A DNA stretch of 64,000 nt. Origin: Isoetes taiwanensis (lineage: Eukaryota > Streptophyta > Lycopodiopsida > Isoetales > Isoetaceae). Under the pieces are notes generated by a model. That model worked only from the letters and a program-made list of their open reading frames with translations. It did not search any database and had not been told where the DNA came from. The stretch is taken from assembly GCA_021234155.1 (NCBI GenBank), contig JAJEKV010000010.1, positions 18,327,418 to 18,391,417 on the forward strand. Reading direction: 5' to 3'. The position numbers and the translations under genes are program-made. The number at the start of each line of letters is the position of its first letter. The stretch's first letter is position 1. This document shows positions 60,780-64,000 of the stretch, piece after piece.

Positions 60780-61690
60780 ACCTATCCACTATCTTGAGAA
60801 AGTTTGGAAGGCTATTGTCTTCTGTTTAAGAAAAACAAGGTGTCATCAGCATATTGCATCAGGGAGAAGGCAATTTGATCACTCAGAAGTTGTGGTACAA
60901 TTTATATCCTTTGCTCGCATGTGAATTACCACCGGTGACCATCTCACACAATTAGAAAAAGGTATGAGCCAGGGGGACATCCCTGCCTCACACCTCTTCT
61001 ACATGGGAATTAATTCAAGAGATTGCCATTTCATAATAAGTGCAAATGAGGCCATGACATTAAAACTAAACACTTTCCGTATACATTTGGTGTATAAACC
61101 AAGTGATCCATTGCCTTTTCTAGGAATTGGCAACTGATTAAAGTCATATGCTCGCTTGAAGTCTAGCTTGAGGAAGCATGCACTGACCGACAATTTTGTT
61201 CCAAAGAAGTCCTTCGATGCACCATTATAATCAAAGAATATTCCTTGCCAAGAAAGCAGACTGTGATTGATGACTCTATTAGGCTAATTTTAACTTGTTA
61301 GCCAAGATTTTTTGCCAACAACTTGTATTTTGTGTTGGTAAGGAGAAATTGGTCTCCAATCACTGTAATTTGCGGTTATCTACTTTGATTAGAGTAATGA
61401 CCAGACGGCGGCTTCAGTGTACTCGCTCTATGCTCCCTGGATAAACAAGATAGTCTTCCTTTATCAAGTCCCAAACCTATGTAGAATTCTCGGGTCAGAT
61501 CCATCCGGGGCCCGGACTCTTTCCCATGTGCCATTGATTGAAGTGTTCCTTAATTTCTTTTCTTCGTGGAGCTATGAGCATGTCTTCCTCTCAATTTGTG
61601 GTCCGGAATTTCTGCAAGAATTCATTTATTTCTTCTCTTCTATGTTGTAACCTAAAATGCATTTTTATATTCATTGAGAAAGAAATCGAT
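60780..61690 (-). pseudogene. LINE reverse transcriptase remnant
   Basis: Blocks in order on the minus strand: a GPDG-type block (near 61525-61501, degraded), WRPIS..TNTKYKLLAK-like (about 61355-61305), ACFLKLDFKRAYD (61190-61140, first catalytic Asp), RRGVRQGCP (about 61000-60970) and FSLMQYADDTLFF (60870-60835), which carries the YADD active site. These are the L1-type RT landmarks. Several frame changes. Confidence 0.8.
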
Positions 61691-61882
61691 TTTATTGGCT
61701 ATGGAGAATATCGCTATCATCCCCTTTGACTAATAATTCCATTGTTCGTAATCCTCGCTTCTTGGCCACTCGGGAAAAGAAGGCAGACTCTGACTATCCA
61801 TCCTAATGATGTATTTACATTTACTTTAATTGCAAACTTCTTGCCTCAAATTTTCCTCTAATTGCAAAGAGACTTCGCCGCA

Positions 61883-62255
61883 GATTATTACAACAGGGAA
61901 AAGATCATTCGATACTTCTACAAGCCATTGTGGACTCTGTGATGCTTGATATGACTATGATATTGGGTGGTGGGAAGTATGCATGATTGGGCTCACGCAA
62001 AGAATAATCACACTAAATTTGAGTCTGAAAATGAAGAATTATTGTTTGCTTGGTGATGTCGCTGTGATACTCCAAGGCTTTGGTTGTTGACCCCATTTAT
62101 TAACAAAGGCACTTGGATTTAAGGATCATGAAAACATTGGAATTTCATCCAAAGACTAGAATGTCTCGTGGAACGGGCCTTTTGGCATACTAAAAGCATG
62201 ATTCCGTGATATTGTTGAAGAAGATGCATAGATTGTGAACAGAATAGAATAGATT
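61883..62255 (+). pseudogene. PIF/Harbinger transposase, middle part
   Basis: The plus strand resumes with DYYNREK (61883), then HSILLQAIVDSVM (61907-61945), GSMHDWAHAKN with the second catalytic Asp at 61985-61987, a LLGD..-like strand (about 62050), and VERAF at 62168-62182 with the catalytic Glu at 62171-62173, then GILKA after a one-base shift. DGSHI..DYYN..HSI.LQ..VD..GS.HD..VERAFG.LK is the standard order, so the DDE triad can be traced across the LINE insertion. Confidence 0.8.
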
Positions 62256-62730
62256 TGGCCCACTTGAGACCGACCGGGACCTATGGGACCCAAACAAAAA
62301 GAGAGCAGCAAATGTATTAATCGACAGGATTAAAAACCCCGCCTAAGGGTTTTCGAGGGAAAACCTTAGCAAAAAGATTAAGTCTGGGTCAGTATGTCAG
62401 ACACCCGTGGATGCCTAATGTCATTCCTTTAAGACACAATCAGTCCTCAGGCATCCATAACCTTCGAGGTATCACCAACAAACCCATCGATGCTGTGATT
62501 CAACAACTCATGCAACGTGTTGGCTAGGCACTAGCAATCGATCATACCGCTTCCCCGACATGGGCAAACGCTGGGCACCGGAGGGCATGACATTCATCCT
62601 CAATGGCGCCTTCGGTGGCAACATCGGCAAAGTTTTGCTCTAGTGCTTCCCGAGCCCAATCATTCCGCTCCCCAACACGGAGGCGATGTGCACCCGCGCG
62701 AATGGGCCAGGAACCGCGCTTCATCTAAGT
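62256..62730. other. About 470-bp insertion with a hairpin in the transposase C-terminal region
   Basis: Harbinger reading stops after INVNRI-like residues near 62250 and resumes at about 62735, whereas the family has only some 20-30 residues there. The intervening sequence is GC-richer (62520-62720) and has a strong stem-loop at 62343-62369. No domain recognised; it may be a small unidentified element. Confidence 0.4.
62343..62369. other. Hairpin
   Basis: CTAAGGGTTTTC at the left and GGGAAAACCTTAG at the right form an 11-bp stem with one bulge and a 2-4 base loop. Confidence 0.7.
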
Positions 62731-62734
62731 ATGT

Positions 62735-62880
62735 GCCAATGGTTGAAGTTATTAATGGTGATGTATAATTTATGCATCACAGATAATGAAGCATTTGATG
62801 AGAGTTGGGTCGCTGAAGTGGCCATGGAGTTAGAAGGAATGAGGCAAGTGCAAGGGAGGCATTAGACAACCAGGTGCGTA
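62735..62880 (+). pseudogene. PIF/Harbinger transposase, C-terminal end
   Basis: YNLCITDNEAFDESWVAEV at about 62764-62825 parallels the family's C-terminal HN.CI....F...W..EA. It is followed by MELEGMRQVQ and then stops. Confidence 0.5.
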
Positions 62881-63460
62881 GTGCACACCAAAAATGAGAA
62901 TGCCGAGGAGGTTGATGAGAATGAGAGGAAAATAGAAACAAGGAAAATGTCAAAGAAGAGCTAGTTCTAGAAGACATTGGCAAGAAGGGATGTGTTGGCA
63001 GTGGCTCTATACAAAGGCTTATTGTTCCATGGACATAGATGACATCTAAAATGCCTTTATGAGAACTTCATGTTTTTGTGGCTTATAGAATTGTCTTTAC
63101 AATAACTAGAATAGAACGGTGATTGCCTAGCATAAATACAATTTTATGTAGACATATGCAATGCCTAACCATATTCAAGGCTTAACCAAGAGAGGATGCC
63201 AGGGAATATTCCATATTAGGCTAAATGATTTCAACCCTTGCACATTTCACAATGCAAGTGACTCCCATACTGCAGACTAACATAATGGAGAAAGAGAGAT
63301 TCATAGATTGAGATTATAAATTATAATGAAATAAAAAAATCTAGTTACAAAATTATTTGATTCATGGTGTTGACGTTGATGGGCTCTTTAAAGATTGTTG
63401 TCTAATGTTGTATGTCGTAGATGGATAGATGGGCATTTAGTTGATGTTTCATGGATAAGA
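62881..63460. other. Anonymous AT-rich DNA
   Basis: No recognisable gene or element. Confidence 0.4.
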
Positions 63461-63464
63461 GGTG

Positions 63465-64000
63465 AGTTAGAGAAGTTTTGCATTTTGTGCTTCTAACCAT
63501 TGGTGAAGGGCATAAATTGTGAATAGAAGACTAAGTTATTTGGAATTTAAGACAAATTATGGTTGTTTGAGAGTATTTGTTAGAATTCATTGTTGTTTTG
63601 TGAGAGAGCATAAGAAATTTTCTATGTATATCATGGAATGCGTTGATGTGGCATCTACCTTGCTATTTTGGGTGAATTTTCCAATGCCTCAAGTGTATAC
63701 TTCTCATTTAAATGTAAGAGGCGTAGTTAGAGAAGTGCATATTTTGTGCTTCTAACCATTATGAAGGGGTATAAATGGTGAGGTAGAAATGGAGTTGTTT
63801 AGCTAAGGACAATGATGGTTGTTTGAGAGTATTTGTTGTGAAGTCCCATTGCTTATGAGAGAGCATTAGACGTTTTCCATGTATATCATGGAAATGGAGT
63901 GATGTGGCATCCTCGGCTTGCTATTCTATGAATTTTCCTAATGCCCCCAAGTGTATACTTACAAAAAATGTACAAGATAAACTCGAGTGTTCCACCGAGT
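63465..64000 (+). repeat. 259-bp tandem repeat, two copies (second truncated by the window end)
   Basis: TGTGCTTCTAACCATT occurs at 63486 and 63745. Both copies continue through GGTTGTTTGAGAGTATTTGTT, GAGAGAGCAT(A/T)AGA, TATATCATGGAA, GATGTGGCATC and CAAGTGTATACTT. The short frame over the first copy is not conserved in the second. Confidence 0.85.

Larger units (their letters stand above)
58640..61882 (-). mobile_element. 5'-truncated L1-type LINE inserted in the Harbinger gene
   Basis: On the minus strand the element reads from RT to a zinc-knuckle domain and a poly(A) tail. The tail is the T run at 58640-58670. No endonuclease domain precedes the RT, which fits 5' truncation during target-primed reverse transcription. 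The 5' limit is set by where the Harbinger reading resumes (61883). No clear target-site duplication was found beyond GAT at both edges. Confidence 0.8.

Overview
The window looks like nuclear DNA from a land plant with a large, repeat-rich genome. Evidence for a plant: a pectinesterase exon ending in a GT splice donor, a PIF/Harbinger transposase of plant type, an Athila/Tat-like Ty3 retrotransposon with a tRNA-Asp type primer site, a chromodomain Ty3 retrotransposon and a truncated L1-type LINE. There are no rRNA or CRISPR loci and no bacterial operons. The lineage cannot be fixed from sequence alone; a fern, lycophyte, bryophyte or gymnosperm seems more likely than a compact angiosperm. Protein frames were read by eye, so family names rest on motifs and not on searches.

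Layout. 0-3 kb: short tandem repeats and a broken pectinesterase exon (3039-3244). 3.8-9.4 kb: two clusters of short repeated motifs (AAAACCACATCG-like, then a TATAAATTTATA palindrome) with one unassigned exon-like stretch near 9.4-9.9 kb. 10.5-28.5 kb: a segment of about 5.4 kb, preceded by a 415-bp tandem repeat, is present twice in direct orientation (11.07-15.4 and 23.35-28.46 kb). Between the copies a 6.9-kb element rich in GCGTCG motifs (16408-23301) has inserted into a copy of the 415-bp repeat; that element contains a tandem array of a ~1.05-kb unit (18.19-22.70 kb). 28.57-28.99 kb: a two-EF-hand calcium-binding protein gene on the minus strand, the best protein-coding gene in the window, broken in this sequence by a 4-bp duplication.

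28.99-42.9 kb: intergenic DNA, a region bounded by GGCGCTGGCGATTT motifs (31.4-38.3 kb), simple repeats, and a decayed DUF7869-like transposon-type gene (40.1-42.05 kb). 42.9-52.1 kb: an Athila/Tat-like Ty3 retrotransposon with two recognisable LTRs, a primer-binding site, a decayed integrase, and a 1.75-kb inverted-repeat element inserted inside it. 52.7-57.3 kb: a decayed chromodomain Ty3 retrotransposon on the minus strand with gag, protease, RT, RNase H, integrase and chromodomain remnants. 57.6-62.9 kb: a Harbinger transposase on the plus strand, split between its first two catalytic aspartates by a 5'-truncated LINE on the minus strand whose poly(A) tail is the T run at 58640-58670. The last 0.5 kb is a 259-bp tandem duplication.

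Almost every recognisable coding stretch carries frameshifts, often one base in a short homopolymer. This may be true decay, unpolished long-read sequence, or both. No new functional system is demonstrated. The most informative observations are the nested insertions, the duplicated 5.4-kb segment and the several clusters of short motifs that resemble DNA-transposon subterminal repeats.
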